Shown here piece after piece: positions 46,768 to 58,900 of a stretch of 64,000 nt of DNA. Source of the DNA: Meloidogyne chitwoodi. Taxonomy: Eukaryota; Nematoda; Chromadorea; Rhabditida; Meloidogynidae. Position numbers and translations under genes: made by a program. A model generated the notes under the pieces. That model was not told the DNA's origin, did no database searches, and worked only from the letters and a program-made list of their open reading frames with translations. The stretch is taken from the NCBI GenBank assembly GCA_015183035.1, contig JACZZP010000004.1, forward strand, positions 1,922,001-1,986,000. The letters run 5' to 3'. How positions within the stretch are numbered: the first letter of the stretch is position 1; every line of letters begins with the position of its first letter.

Positions 46768-47377
46768 TTATACTGATGGAATAAAATGTAAACTCTGATC
46801 TTGGCCTTGATTGTGTGCCATATATTCAGCCAATGAAAGGCCAATGGACGCTTAAAGTTTAAAAAATTAATTAATTTATTTTATTTATAATTTAATATTT
46901 ATAACAGAGAAAATTAAAAAAAAATAATTTATTTTCTTAATAAAATTGTTAGTCTAATTGTAATTTAGAGGTTTTTAAGTGTAAATATTGATGTGAATAG
47001 CTTAAATTTTTTTGTTAATTTTATAATAAATTTTATCGAAAATATTAAATTAGAGATAAATTATATTAAAAGATGACATCTAAATACTTGCACTCCTGAC
47101 CATTTTAAAATAAATTATATTTATTTATAAATATTTTTAATTTTCTCTGTTGACTTTTAACTTACGACTACGTTTTGAATTTAAATTCCAAATTGCTCGA
47201 TAATATTGAGGAGAAGACATTTCCGATCCGTAAAGGGGCTATAAAAATTTTGGAGAAATTTTCAATATTTTTAATTTTAAAAAAATTTACCGTTGATGTT
47301 ACCATCAAAAGACTGACGGCAAAAATAAATAAAGAAAATAATAAAAATGGGAAAGTAAAACAATTTAATCTTGGCAT
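46768..47377 (-). CDS. nlp-49: nlp-49-type neuropeptide precursor, 80 aa, three exons
   Basis: Exons, in transcript order: 47291-47377, 47166-47238, 46768-46850, in phase to 80 residues. Residues 1-25 are a signal peptide. After a spacer with PLYGSEMSSPQYYRAIW, a KR site at 51-52 releases a peptide starting SPSIGLSLAEYM and ending HFIPSV. This matches the C. elegans NLP-49 peptide (SPSxGLSLAEYM...HFxPS) as recalled, whose receptor is reported to be SEB-3, with roles in locomotion and arousal. As modelled, the ORF ends FIPSV-stop with no Gly for amidation, unlike C. elegans. The codons for V and stop (GTATAA) could instead be a splice donor to an unseen exon. The SP codons are split by an intron, and the join restores the motif exactly. 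Confidence 0.87.
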
Positions 47378-50236
47378 TATTTTTAAAAAATTAGGGCCAA
47401 TAAACAATTAATTATTGGACAGCTTCTCTCACAACCTTTAAAAAATAAAATAAAAATATTTTTAAATTGAATTTTCATTGGAAAAATAAAATAATTATTT
47501 AAATAGGGGATCTATTGTATTTAAATAAAAATATTAAATTAAAATCTTAGAAAATGTATTTTTTATAAAATATAAATTAAAAAACCTAAAAATATAATTT
47601 ATAATTAATAATTTAATTATATGTATATTTATTTTTGGAAAATTTAAATAAAAATTAAATAAAATCAAAATTCCTTTTTTTAAGAGCAAAGAACAAAAAT
47701 CATTTTTAAAAAAAAAAGTAAAAATTTCTAAGAATGTCTCATTCTCTTTTTGCTTAACAAGGTTAAAACAAACTTTATGTGAAAAGTGCCAAAAAAATGT
47801 TACACTTTTTTACATTAATGGGTTTTTATCCATCACTTTTTGACAGTTACATTAAAAAATAGTTAAAAAGAAAATTGATGGAGGGAAACGGAAATGTCTA
47901 AATTTTGTTATTTTATTTTGGCATTCTGTCAAAAATTCATTTTTGTACTCATTTAAGCATTAAAAGTGAACAAAACATAAAATATATAACTTTAAACATT
48001 TTTTATTCAATTTAATTCTCAAAGGGCTTTTAATTGCGAAAAATACGTTATTTAAAAAAATTAAATGTCGTTTTATGGAACATTGATAAATAAATAAATA
48101 AATAAAAGGAATTGTTTGCCTGAAAAGACAAGTTAAAGAAAAGGTCGTTTTGACGCGAAAACAGTCAAATGAGCATTTTTATATTAGAGGTATTATATTT
48201 TGTATTTAATTTTTCTTAGTTTTATTCAACTTTTTTAGAATTTTTTGATTAATTATTTTGGAATTGAAAAAATATTTAATGTAAATGAAAGAATATTTAA
48301 TTAAAAATAATGTTAAATATTTAATAAATATTTGGCAATTTTATAAAGTTATGGTCTTGTTGTTTTCCTTATAATTTATTTATTAAGAATAAAAAAATAT
48401 AAATGATGAACAAATGAATGAAGGATTATCTTTATATAAGAATTTTTTCTGTCCTAATTTTTAATTTTAATGAAAGAAAGTTCAATTCTATTGGGGAAAA
48501 ATGATGATAAATGAGTGGATAACACGTAATTTTATATTAAAAAATGTCTTTTTAGTTACTAATTGTAAAAGTTTTTTTACTTTTATTTTTACTTAATGAG
48601 TAGATAGTTCCTGGTTAATTCATTTGGAAATAATAAAATAACTAAGGCAATCAAATAAATAAATTATTTTAATAAAATAAATAATAAAAAAGAACAAAAA
48701 ACAGAAAATTAATAGAAATATTATCTTATTCAAATTATTTTAGAAAAGAAAAGAAATTATTTTTTTAATAAAAAAAGTACTAGACTAATATTTAAATTAA
48801 AATATAATCATATCCGGTTATAAAAATAGTAACAAGGACAATTAATGTTAAAAAGATTTATATTTATATCAGATCAGGAATTAGTCAAATTATTATTTGA
48901 TAATTATTAATAATTAAATGACAGAATTTGGGGACAGAAAGTCTTCTGAGAGGTGAAAATTATAAATTAATAGTTAAAATTATAAATTAATAAAAAGAAA
49001 TATTAAATAGAGGCATAACATTACTCTTAAATTTCTTTTACCTATGTTTTATTAAAATAAAGAAAATTAATATATAAAAATTTAATTTTTATTTTGCAGT
49101 TTTTTATGAAAGATTTAAGAAAAAAATTTAAGGCGTTACCTCTTCGCCTCGCAAAAATCCTTTTATTATTCAAAACAACGCCTTCATGTTTACACAAAAA
49201 TATAAAATTTATTTATTTATCCAAAAATTTAAATTTCATTTAAGATAAAGATAAAAGGGTAAAAAAGAAGAAAACAAAAGAGAATTTTATTTACAGCTAT
49301 TTTCCATTCAAAAGAAAATTTAATAAAAAAAATTGTTAAAAAAATTTATTTATTATCTCTTTATAATAAACAAAAAATATAATTTATTAAATATAAATTA
49401 ATAATAATAATAATAACAAAAAAGGCCTTTATTTATAATGTCTAGGGACACATCTGTGCCAGGATATTTGTACTTTTTTTTATTTTCTAATTATTTTATT
49501 TTTTTTTATTTTTTGAGAATCACGCGGTGGCCTTTGAGAAAAAAATATTTTCATTATTTAAAAACGATAGAATAAAATCAGGAAATATTAAAAATAAATA
49601 AAAAATAAATTATGTAGATGAAGTTAGAAGGTTATTTGTTTTTAAAGATTTATAGAAATACCAATAAACTTTTTAAATTTTGTTTTGACATTCCTTTATT
49701 GTTTTAACTAAATTCATTGAAAAATTTTAAAATTTTTGGTAAATTATTTTTAGGAATTTTTTAAATTTTAACCTTAATAAATAAATAAAAATATTAACAA
49801 TTTTTAATAAATTAGTTATAATTATTAAATTTAAATAAATAATATTTTAATAATTCATAAAAACATTAATTAGTGTCCTTATGATGCTTTAATTAATATT
49901 TTGTTTTAGACTTTTATTTCCTCTACAGAAAAGACAAAAAAACACAAAAAATGTCCTTTACATGCAAACAATGAACAAAAAAATATTTATATTTTTTCTT
50001 TACTTACTCAAGGTCTTTGAATGTTAAAAAAAATTTAATTTTCTTTTTTTTAATTTGTCCTTCATATTTTTTATATTAAATAGTCTGGCATTTATTATTT
50101 TAATAAAATATTTTTTTTTAAATAATTGCTACAAATCCTCAAAGGAATTTAAAAAAATAGGAAAAAAATACAAAAATAAATAAATTTATATATATAAATA
50201 AAATAATTAGTTAATAAATCGTTTATTTTTTTAAAT
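47378..50236. other. AT-rich intergenic, no gene seen
   Basis: Contains the nlp-49 upstream region and the 3' flank of the next coiled-coil gene. The plus-strand ORF overlapping 47175-47411 is the shadow of nlp-49. No other exon pattern was found. Confidence 0.5.
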
Positions 50237-53200
50237 TTATTTCCTCATAATTTCAACCATTTTTTGTTGACCTCCATCTTCAGATGATCCCTCAGAATGA
50301 TATTGCTCATCCTCTGTAGATTGAGAGCCACAACTACGTGTGGCTGTTGCTGTAACCCAAGAAGGCTTTCCCGGTTCAGATTGCTTCTAATTTAAATAAA
50401 AATAAATATTAAAAATAAAATAAAAAAGCAAAATTTTGGTTAAAATTAAAATTCACTATAAAATAAGAATAAAAAAAATAGATTTCTAAAACAAAGTTGT
50501 GTAAGCTAAATTATTATTTTGAGTATAAGGTATTCATCAAAATAATAATATAGGTAATAAAATTAATTTATTTTAATTAATTTAAATAAAAATAAACTTA
50601 CAGCTAATAATTTTCTTTTTAAAGCACCAATTAAATCCATTTGTGTATTAAATTGTGATTCTAATTCTCTATTAAGAATTCTTAATTGATTACATTGTTG
50701 CTTAAACATTTCTTTTTCTTCATTTAATTTTTTAATTTTTTCAGAATTGGAATTTTCAACAGAAGAAATTTTTTGATTTAATTCATTTAATAATCTTAAA
50801 TTAATTTTTAAATTTAAATCTTTTAATAATAAAATTATATTAAATTACTATAAATTTAAAATCTGGGTAAATATGTTAATAAAATCAAAATCATCAAAAT
50901 TTATAGATTCTATAAAAAATTTTCGGTTGAATACAAAAGTTAGAAAAAAAAATAATGTGGCCGTATTCTTCACGCGAAAACAGCGACACCAATGTGTCAT
51001 ATATCAAAAAAATATTTTTTTATTTGAGAATTCAATCCCAGTTCGGGACGAGGATTATTAAATATTAATTTTAATAGCGTAATGTTAAAAATATTTACAA
51101 AATTATTTTGGTCATTAATTACCCAATTTGATTGTCTTACATAAAAAATTATTTAAAAATTATTTTTAAATATTTTAACCTTTGTTTGGTTTCCAAAGAA
51201 TTTTTTAATTCAATTTTTACTCTTTCCAACTCTTCTGCTAGCCTTTTAACTTCTTTAGTCATTTCTGCATTTTGTAAACGTAAAGAATCATCTTCTTTTT
51301 TTGAAGAAGCTAATTGACAATGACAAATATCTAATTCTCTTTAAAAAAAATTGTATATTTTTTTAATAAAAAAATAAAATAAACACTTACGCCCCAAGTT
51401 GTGCAACTTTATCATTTAGATCACCCAATAAATGAACTTTTTCACTTAAAGCACTACTTAATTCATTAACTTGGCGGTTATAGGCAGTAGATTCTTCAAT
51501 TCTCTTAAATAAATATAAATTATTTTTTAAAAATAATTTATAAAATTACCTCTTTTTTTAATAATTCTAATTCAGTCTTTAATTCACGTTTTCTTTGTTG
51601 TCTTTCATTTTGTACTTCATCTTTTTGTTTTTTTATATCAATTTCTTTAATTTCTAATTCTCTTTGTAACCTACCATTTTCACAATTTGCCATATTTAAT
51701 TCCGTTTCAGTAAAATTTAATTGCTAAAATTAATAATAATATTTTTTTAATATTTTAATTTTTTTATTATATTAAACTAAAAAATTAAATTTAGCGAATA
51801 AGACTTTTCTTATAAAAATTCTATTTTTTTATAAAAATTTTTTTGAGAATATTTTATTAAAATATATTTAAAATTATCTTTTTTTTTAATTTTCTAAAAT
51901 ATTTTAAATTTTTTAAAATTAAAAAAACCTGTTGAAGAGATTCAATTGCCTTCAGTCCGTGTTTAATTGCACACCTTTCAGAAAATCCAAGAAGAGAAAA
52001 TTCAAAAGCTCTTTTCATTCCATCTCTTAATATTTCAATTTTACGAGGACTTAAGGACCTTTTTTTATTTAATCCTCCAGAATTTTTCCATTCATTTTCT
52101 TCTTCTTCTAATTGAAAATTATTTTCTTCTTTTATTGGCACTGAAATGTCCGTCATTGTATTCTTTTCAGTTATTAATGAAATCTAAATAAATAAATAAT
52201 TATTTAATCATTCTCGAAAACAAATTATAGAGATACAAAAAAGTGTTTGTAATTTAGGTTATCTTCTCTAAACACTCCAATCTCCCTCAATTTTTAGAGG
52301 ATCATTTAAATAATTATTTTATCCTAATTTGTAATTAAAATTATTAAAAAAATAACCTTTTTATTATTCACATTTGTTAATTCTCCATTTTCTAATTGTT
52401 GTTTACCTTCAGTTAATTCAACAAGTTGAAATTCAAGTAATTCATTTTGTGATTGTGAATTAGCTAATTGTTGTTGTAAAAGCCTTTCTCTTTTTCTTAT
52501 CGAATCTAATTCCCCTCTAAAATGATTAGCTGATTCTTCTAGATTATTAGCATTTTCTATCTAAAAATATGTACTTATAATTTTAAATTAAATTTTTCAA
52601 AAATAATTGCCTTAGAACTATCAATTTCTCGTTGTAATTCAACCAATTGATCATTAGCTGTTGCCAATTGTTGTCTAAGAATAATATTTTCACCAGCTGC
52701 TCCTCTTCCATTAATTAATAATTCTGTACTTAAATCAACATCTTCATCTAAATCTTCAGCTATTGTGTCTAATCCAAGAGAACCACTATCTTCAACTGAA
52801 CCTTCAGAACCTGCAGCACAACTTTGTCGGTCACTTTCTTGTTGACCAGATACACGCATTCGCAATCTTTTAAGTTTTATGATTAGCATTTCTTGTCTTC
52901 TATCTTTTTCTGCTGCAGACTGACGAAGTGCTGTAATACATTTTGACATTTCAAGAACCTAAATTTAAATTCTCAAATTATTTCTTTTACTTATAGTTTA
53001 AGGCAAATAAATAATAATTCTACATAATTTATTGGTGAAAACAATTTCTTTATAATTTCTCATTGGAATATTATGGGAGTCAAGTTCACCAGGACCATCT
53101 TATTATATAATTGAGGAGTTTGTCTCTATGTGTTTGTCCGAGTTTTTATAGTAAAATGATTGGATTAAGTAGAAATGGTGGCTTTTATGCTAAGTTTTTA

Positions 53201-55995
53201 AAAGTTCGATACTATATAAACCGCGTATTTTACTATTCTCATGTTCTATTGGCAGCGTCAACAGTGTGAGCTACTCCAACGTCTACGAGCAACGTCAACA
53301 GTCTACGAGCTACGCTACCGGCGATTGTTCTATGGGCCAAGGTTTTGCGAGCTACGCTAACGGTGGTGGTGCTTGAGACTAAGGTTTGGCGAGCTACGCT
53401 AACGGCGTTGGTTCTAGAGACTAAAGTTTGGCGAGCTACGCTAACGGCGTTGGTTCTAGAGACTTAGGTCTTAGGAGCTAAGCTAAGGCGTTTGTTCAAT
53501 AAACTGGTGTCTTAGGAGCTAAGCTAAGGCGTTTGTTCAATAAACTGGTGTCTTAGGAGCCACGCTAAGGCGTTAGTTCTATGAGCCAAGGTTCTACGAA
53601 CAGCGCCAACTGTCTGTGAGCTACTCCAACGTCTACGAGCAACGTCAACAGTCTACGAGCTACGCTACCGGCGATTGTTCTATGGGCCAAGGTTTTGCGA
53701 GCTACGCTAACGGTGGTGGTGCTTGAGACTAAGGTTTGGCGAGCTACGCTAACGGCGTTGGTTCTAGAGACTAAAGTTTGGCGAGCTACGCTAACGGCGT
53801 TGGTTCTAGAGACTTAGGTCTTAGGAGCTAAGCTAAGGCGTTTGTTCAATAAACTGGTGTCTTAGGAGCTAAGCTAAGGCGTTTGTTCAATAAACTGGTG
53901 TCTTAGGAGCCACTCTAAGGCGTTAGTTCTATGAGCCAAGGTTCTACGAACAGCGCCAACTGTCTGTGAGCTACGTCAACGTCTACGAGCAACGACAACG
54001 GTCTACGAGCAACGTCAATGGTCTACGAGCAACGTCAACGGTCTACGAGCTACGCTACCGGCGATTGTTCTATGGGCCAAGGTTCGAGGAGTATGCTAAC
54101 GTCTACAAGATAAGCCAACGTCTACGCAACGTCAACGGTCTTCGAGCTACGCTAACGGCGGTGTGCTAGAGACTAAGGTCTTAGGAGCCAAGCTAAGGCG
54201 TTTGTTCTATGGGCCAAGGTTCTAGGAGCTATACTACGTCTACAAGCTACGACAACGTCTATAAGCTACAACAACGTTGATGGTTCTGTGATGGTGGTAT
54301 GTGAGATCAGCGAAAGTAGAAGATCGACTTCCTCTATTATTTCTTTTATTTTTTGGCGCGATTTTAGGAGACCGTGTCGACAGCTTGGACTTAATGACTC
54401 ATGCTTGATCATGTTTTAATTATGTTATAGTCTATTCTTGGGTAAAGTTTTTTTATTGTGCTAGACGTTATAGTAATTTGGGTATTTGGATGATTATTTC
54501 GTTAACATCGTTTGTATATTTTTTGAAATGTTTATATTTATGTGACACACGAAGGTTGGCAAACTTCGCTAGTATCACTATATGATAAACCTCCCTGTCA
54601 CTATTATTTGATCCTTCACCTCATTTATTCCTTTAAAAGGGCGTATGAGAAAAAATGGTAGTTCTCAACTTGTTACCCTATATCTTCCCCTTAGATGGAC
54701 CTCTCAGCATTCTAAATTCCTAATTATCCAAAAACCCATAGCTAAAATGTTTGGAATATTTTTTAAAAATTTAAAATTTTTTAGAATATAAAAATTCACC
54801 TGATTTCTGTAGCGACCCAACTCTTCCAATTTTTCAGGAAATGCTCTCTATTTATTTATTTATTTAAATTTAAAAATATTTATTTTTATAACCTGTTCAC
54901 GTAAAGCTTCATTTTCTTTTAATACACGATCATACTGATCTCTTAGGCTTAGCCTTAAAAAATATTTTTTTATAAAAGGATTAAATTTATTTATTTATCA
55001 AATACCATTCATCCTGAACAAAAGCCATCTTTTGCTCTAATTTTTTGCTTTCTGTTGTAGCTGCTTTTAAACGCTCATTCAAGCGCTTATTTTGTTCAAT
55101 CAGAGGTTTCTAAAAATAAAAATATTATTATTTTTAAATATTTTTTTTCTCTGAAGGTGATAAGAAAGGGAAGTTTGCTGATCATAAAGAGGGGCTGTTA
55201 GGTAAACAACAACTATTTTTATTTACTATTATAAATTTAAATAAAAGTTGTGAGGTAATAAAGATTACAAATTATTAAAAAAAAAGAAAAACTTGCCTGA
55301 CTTTTTTCAAAATCAATAATTTTTCTGTTAAGTTCAGCCTTTGTCTGAAATAATTCAGCATTATTTGCTGCAGCTTCACAAATTTTTTGTTCAGCTTCTT
55401 CAAGTTTTTTCTCCCATCTAAGTCTTTCTCTATCATATTCTTCTTTAAGAATATGTGTATTTTTTCCAAAACATTTAGGTGATGCTAAAGGTTTTTCTCT
55501 AGGTAATGTTTGTGTTGTTGTCCCACTACTACAAATTGTTGTCATAGAACCATTCATTGGAGAATTATTATTTGTTGGAGTTTGGGACCTAGATAATGAA
55601 TGAACACGTGAATTAGTGGAAGAAGAAGATATTGGTTGTGAAGGTGCTGGAGATGATGGAAGGGAAGGTAAAGGAGGAAGACCATAATTTGATGAATTAG
55701 AAGAAGAAGAATTATGAGATAATGAAGAAGATGTTATTGTTGTTGTTGAAGAAGAAGTTGTTGAAATTGTTGAACTATTAACACTATTAAACATTATTGT
55801 TTCAGTCTGTTCTTCTGATGAATATAAATTTAAATCTAAAGTTAATCTTCTCTTTTGATCAATATTTTTACAGTAGTTATTTTTTCGTTGATATCTTCGC
55901 AAAGTTGTTGGAATTTTACTTTGCTGAGGAGAATTCTGATTATTTTGTAATAATAAATTTTGTAAATTTTGCTGATAAGGGGGTAAAGGGGTCAT
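50237..55995 (-). CDS. Coiled-coil protein, 835 aa, 12 exons, family not recognised
   Basis: Exons, in transcript order: 55297-55995, 55006-55109, 54893-54953, 54800-54847, 52611-52958, 52357-52560, 51929-52183, 51550-51723, 51391-51503, 51180-51338, 50602-50794, 50237-50386. They join in phase to 835 residues. Residues 1-175 are low complexity (Gln, Ser, Thr, Pro). Coiled coil begins near EEYDRERLRWEKKLEEAE, with conserved-looking blocks FVQDEWLSLRDQYDRVLKEN and MSKCITALRQSAAEKDRRQE then KLKRLRMRV. An acidic Ser-rich segment (SEGSVEDSGSLGLDTIAEDL) interrupts it. More coiled coil runs to MDLIGALKRKLLA, then a short tail with PGKPSWVTATATRSCGSQST. It is probably a cytoskeletal or membrane-traffic scaffold. 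Introns 1 and 5 have GC donors. Intron 4 (52959-54799) carries a GC-rich minisatellite. Confidence 0.85.
53256..54310. repeat. GC-rich minisatellite with 350-bp higher-order repeat
   Basis: Variants of a 40-50-bp unit containing GAGCTACGCTAACGGCG and GTTCTAGAGACTAAGG-type segments fill about 1.05 kb. A 350-bp block starting at 53266 (GTGAGCTACTCCAACGTCTA) repeats at 53616 with almost no change, and a third, diverged block begins at 53966. The array lies inside intron 4 of the coiled-coil gene. It is far richer in G and C than anything nearby. The 67-residue ORF at 53966-54169 is a by-product of the repeat. Confidence 0.92.
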
Positions 55996-58900
55996 TTTAT
56001 TATTTTAAATTTAAAAGAGAAAATATTTTCTCTTCCAGAAAATATTTTTTTTCGCGAAATAATTTAAAGTGAAATTTTTATGAGCGGAAGAAAATGGTTA
56101 AACTGTGCGGGATCGGAACTTTTAAGCAAAAGGCGGAGCTATAAAAGGCGGAATATGCGAAATTTCGTGCGTAGCCAAAAAGAAGAATAAAAAAAGAAGA
56201 AATGAGGAAAAGGAAGAAAAAAATAAATTTTGTGGTAAGGAGCGGCTGGTTATTTCAGTCAACTAGATTTGGGGTGGTTTGGTTAAAAACAGGGCCGAAA
56301 GAAAAAGACAAGAGAATTGGCGACATAATAATAATAATCATCATCACATCCCAAACAGATGAGCAATAATATAAATATATCTTTTGGGAAAAATATTAGT
56401 TTTGGGTGGTTTATTTATTTATTATTTGTAGGTTATTATATATTGAGTGATCATAAATTCAAGAAAATAAAATAAAAGAAGACTTTTCTTTTATTTTGGT
56501 TAAAAGATATATTTATTTGAAATAAAAGGAGAGAAGGAAGGAAAAATTTAATATTTATTTATTTACAAAGAAAAGTGAAGATTTGATGAATGAAATAATA
56601 ATAAATAAATAAATAAAACAAAGAAAATAAAAAAGATGATCAAACAAAGAAAATTAATATATATATTTGGACGATAAATAAATAAAAGAAAGAGAGAAGA
56701 CCACCAAAATGAGGGGAAGGTCATTCAGTAAAGAACGCACAAAATTTACATTAATAAAGCTGGTCAACTCTGCAAATTGGCGCTAGTTTACGCTTGAAAT
56801 GTGTTGAAAAATAATTTTAATGATTTTTAAAAGAAATGAATTTTGTAAAAAAATAATAAATTATTTAAAGAATATTAAAAAATTATTTTATCTTAAAGCT
56901 TTATTTTATTCCAAAAATTATAGGATAAATTAATACTAAAAGATAAAATAAATATTTTATTTTTATCATATTTTTAAAATATTCCAGGCTTTCAATTACA
57001 TATATACGAGATTGTGATAGTTAAAAGTTTTTTATATATAAGAATATGAGAATTATGATAAAGATTTAAATATATTTTATAGGTATATCGTGGAAGGATA
57101 AATTTTAGAAATTGAAATATTATTCACCTAAAGTGAAAAAATCATTGAGAAATAATTTAAAAGAAATAAAATATATTAAAGATATTTTGTGGAATATAAA
57201 AATGAGATAAAATAAAATTTTTAAAATAAATAAAATTCTGCGCAGTTTTTATTTTTTTGTTTGCCTATTCACACAAAGTGAAGGGACACAAATCGATCTT
57301 TCACAAAAGCAAAAACCAAGCTGAATGACCAGGAAAATAATTTGATGAAAAAATTGTAAATTTTTGGCCAAAAGAAGGAAAAGAAGATTTTATATGAATT
57401 TATTTATTTATTGACTCAGAATAATAAAGAGGATATATTTATGAGAAAATAAAAATAAGAAAAAGAGGAAAAGACTATTTTTAGAAGAGAACGGCATATA
57501 TTCTGCGCATCAGAAAATCCTTCCTTCCCTTCTTCGTCCACTCCTCTCATTTTCCAAAGGATGGACGCCATTTTACTATTTTATAAGGGTGAAAAAAAAA
57601 GAAATATTTATTTTGGTTAATGATTTTTAATTTTAAAATGAATTAATTATTTATTTATACCACACAAATTAATTAATTAATTATTAAATAGATAATATAA
57701 TTTTTTTTTTCATTTATGATCAGTTATAAAATAAAAATATAATTAAATAGTAATTTTAAAAAAAGGATTTAAAAAAAAATAAATAAATCAGAAAATGTCA
57801 ATATAATTTTTTTAAACATTTTAATAAAAAAAGAGATATGTATATATTTAATATTATTATTTTATAATAGTTAAGGTTTTAATAGATAAAATCTAAATGT
57901 TTATGAAAAAAAAAGATTTAGAAGACTATAATTTTTAAAATTAAATTTAAAAATTATTTTTTAAATATTTTATTGGTTGGGGAAATACCAAGGCTTTTAT
58001 TATAAAATTAATTTTAATTAATTTAATTGTAAATTTATAAAATTAATTTAATTTAAATAAAAAACATTCTCTCCTAAAGTTTCTTTTTATTTTAAATTTA
58101 ACTTTTCTCTAATTAATTAAAAAAAAAATTAATTTTTTTTAATTTAAATTTATTTTTAAGCTCTTATTGAATTAAATTATTTATTTATTTATTTTTGCTA
58201 CATTTAAAAAAGAAGATTCTCCCATTAAATAAAAGCATTAAAAAATAACTTTAGCAATTTATTTTTTTATTTAAATTTTATTTGTACAAATATTACAATC
58301 ATTCCACTTGAACTCCTTTATATGTATTTCCCCCTTTGGCTAAAACCCTTCTTTTCTTTTATTTTTGTTAAATTGCGATTGTGTTCGCTTCAATAGGTCA
58401 ATCAGTTTTGTGGCTGCAAATTTATATTTAAAAAGGAGGATGTAGAAAAAAAGAAAAAAGAAAAAGAAGATATAAATAAATAAATAAATAAATATATTTT
58501 TTAATTTTTATTAAAAGTGATTTTATCAAATAAATCACGAAAACAATTATTTATATAAATGATCTTTTGAGATCAACTATCTCTCTAATGTTTTTAGCTT
58601 AATAGTTAACACTAACGAAAAGTTTTATTTTACAACTTTATTTAAAAAATTGTAATCAATATCCACACATCTTCTATGGAAATAAAAAATTAAAAAAAAA
58701 AATATTTAAAAATTATTTTTAAATTTTTATGATCATATGGGTAATTAATTAATTAATTATATTTAAAATTAAATAAAAAGAAATATAATTATTTTATTTA
58801 TTTATCCACAAAAGAACAAAGAACAAAGAAAATAAATAAATGCCAGTTTATATTTTCCGAAAAAATTTCTTTTATTTTATTTGCGCAAATATCAAATCAT

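Noticed and set aside
47175..47411. 78-residue plus-strand ORF
   Set aside because: Shadow of the nlp-49 exons on the other strand; Lys/Ile/Phe composition.
50873..51317. Plus-strand ORFs of 62 and 61 aa
   Set aside because: They lie in introns or antisense to exons of the minus-strand coiled-coil gene.
53966..54169. 67-residue ORF with repeated YEQRQR/VNGLRAT
   Set aside because: Read-through of the minisatellite units.
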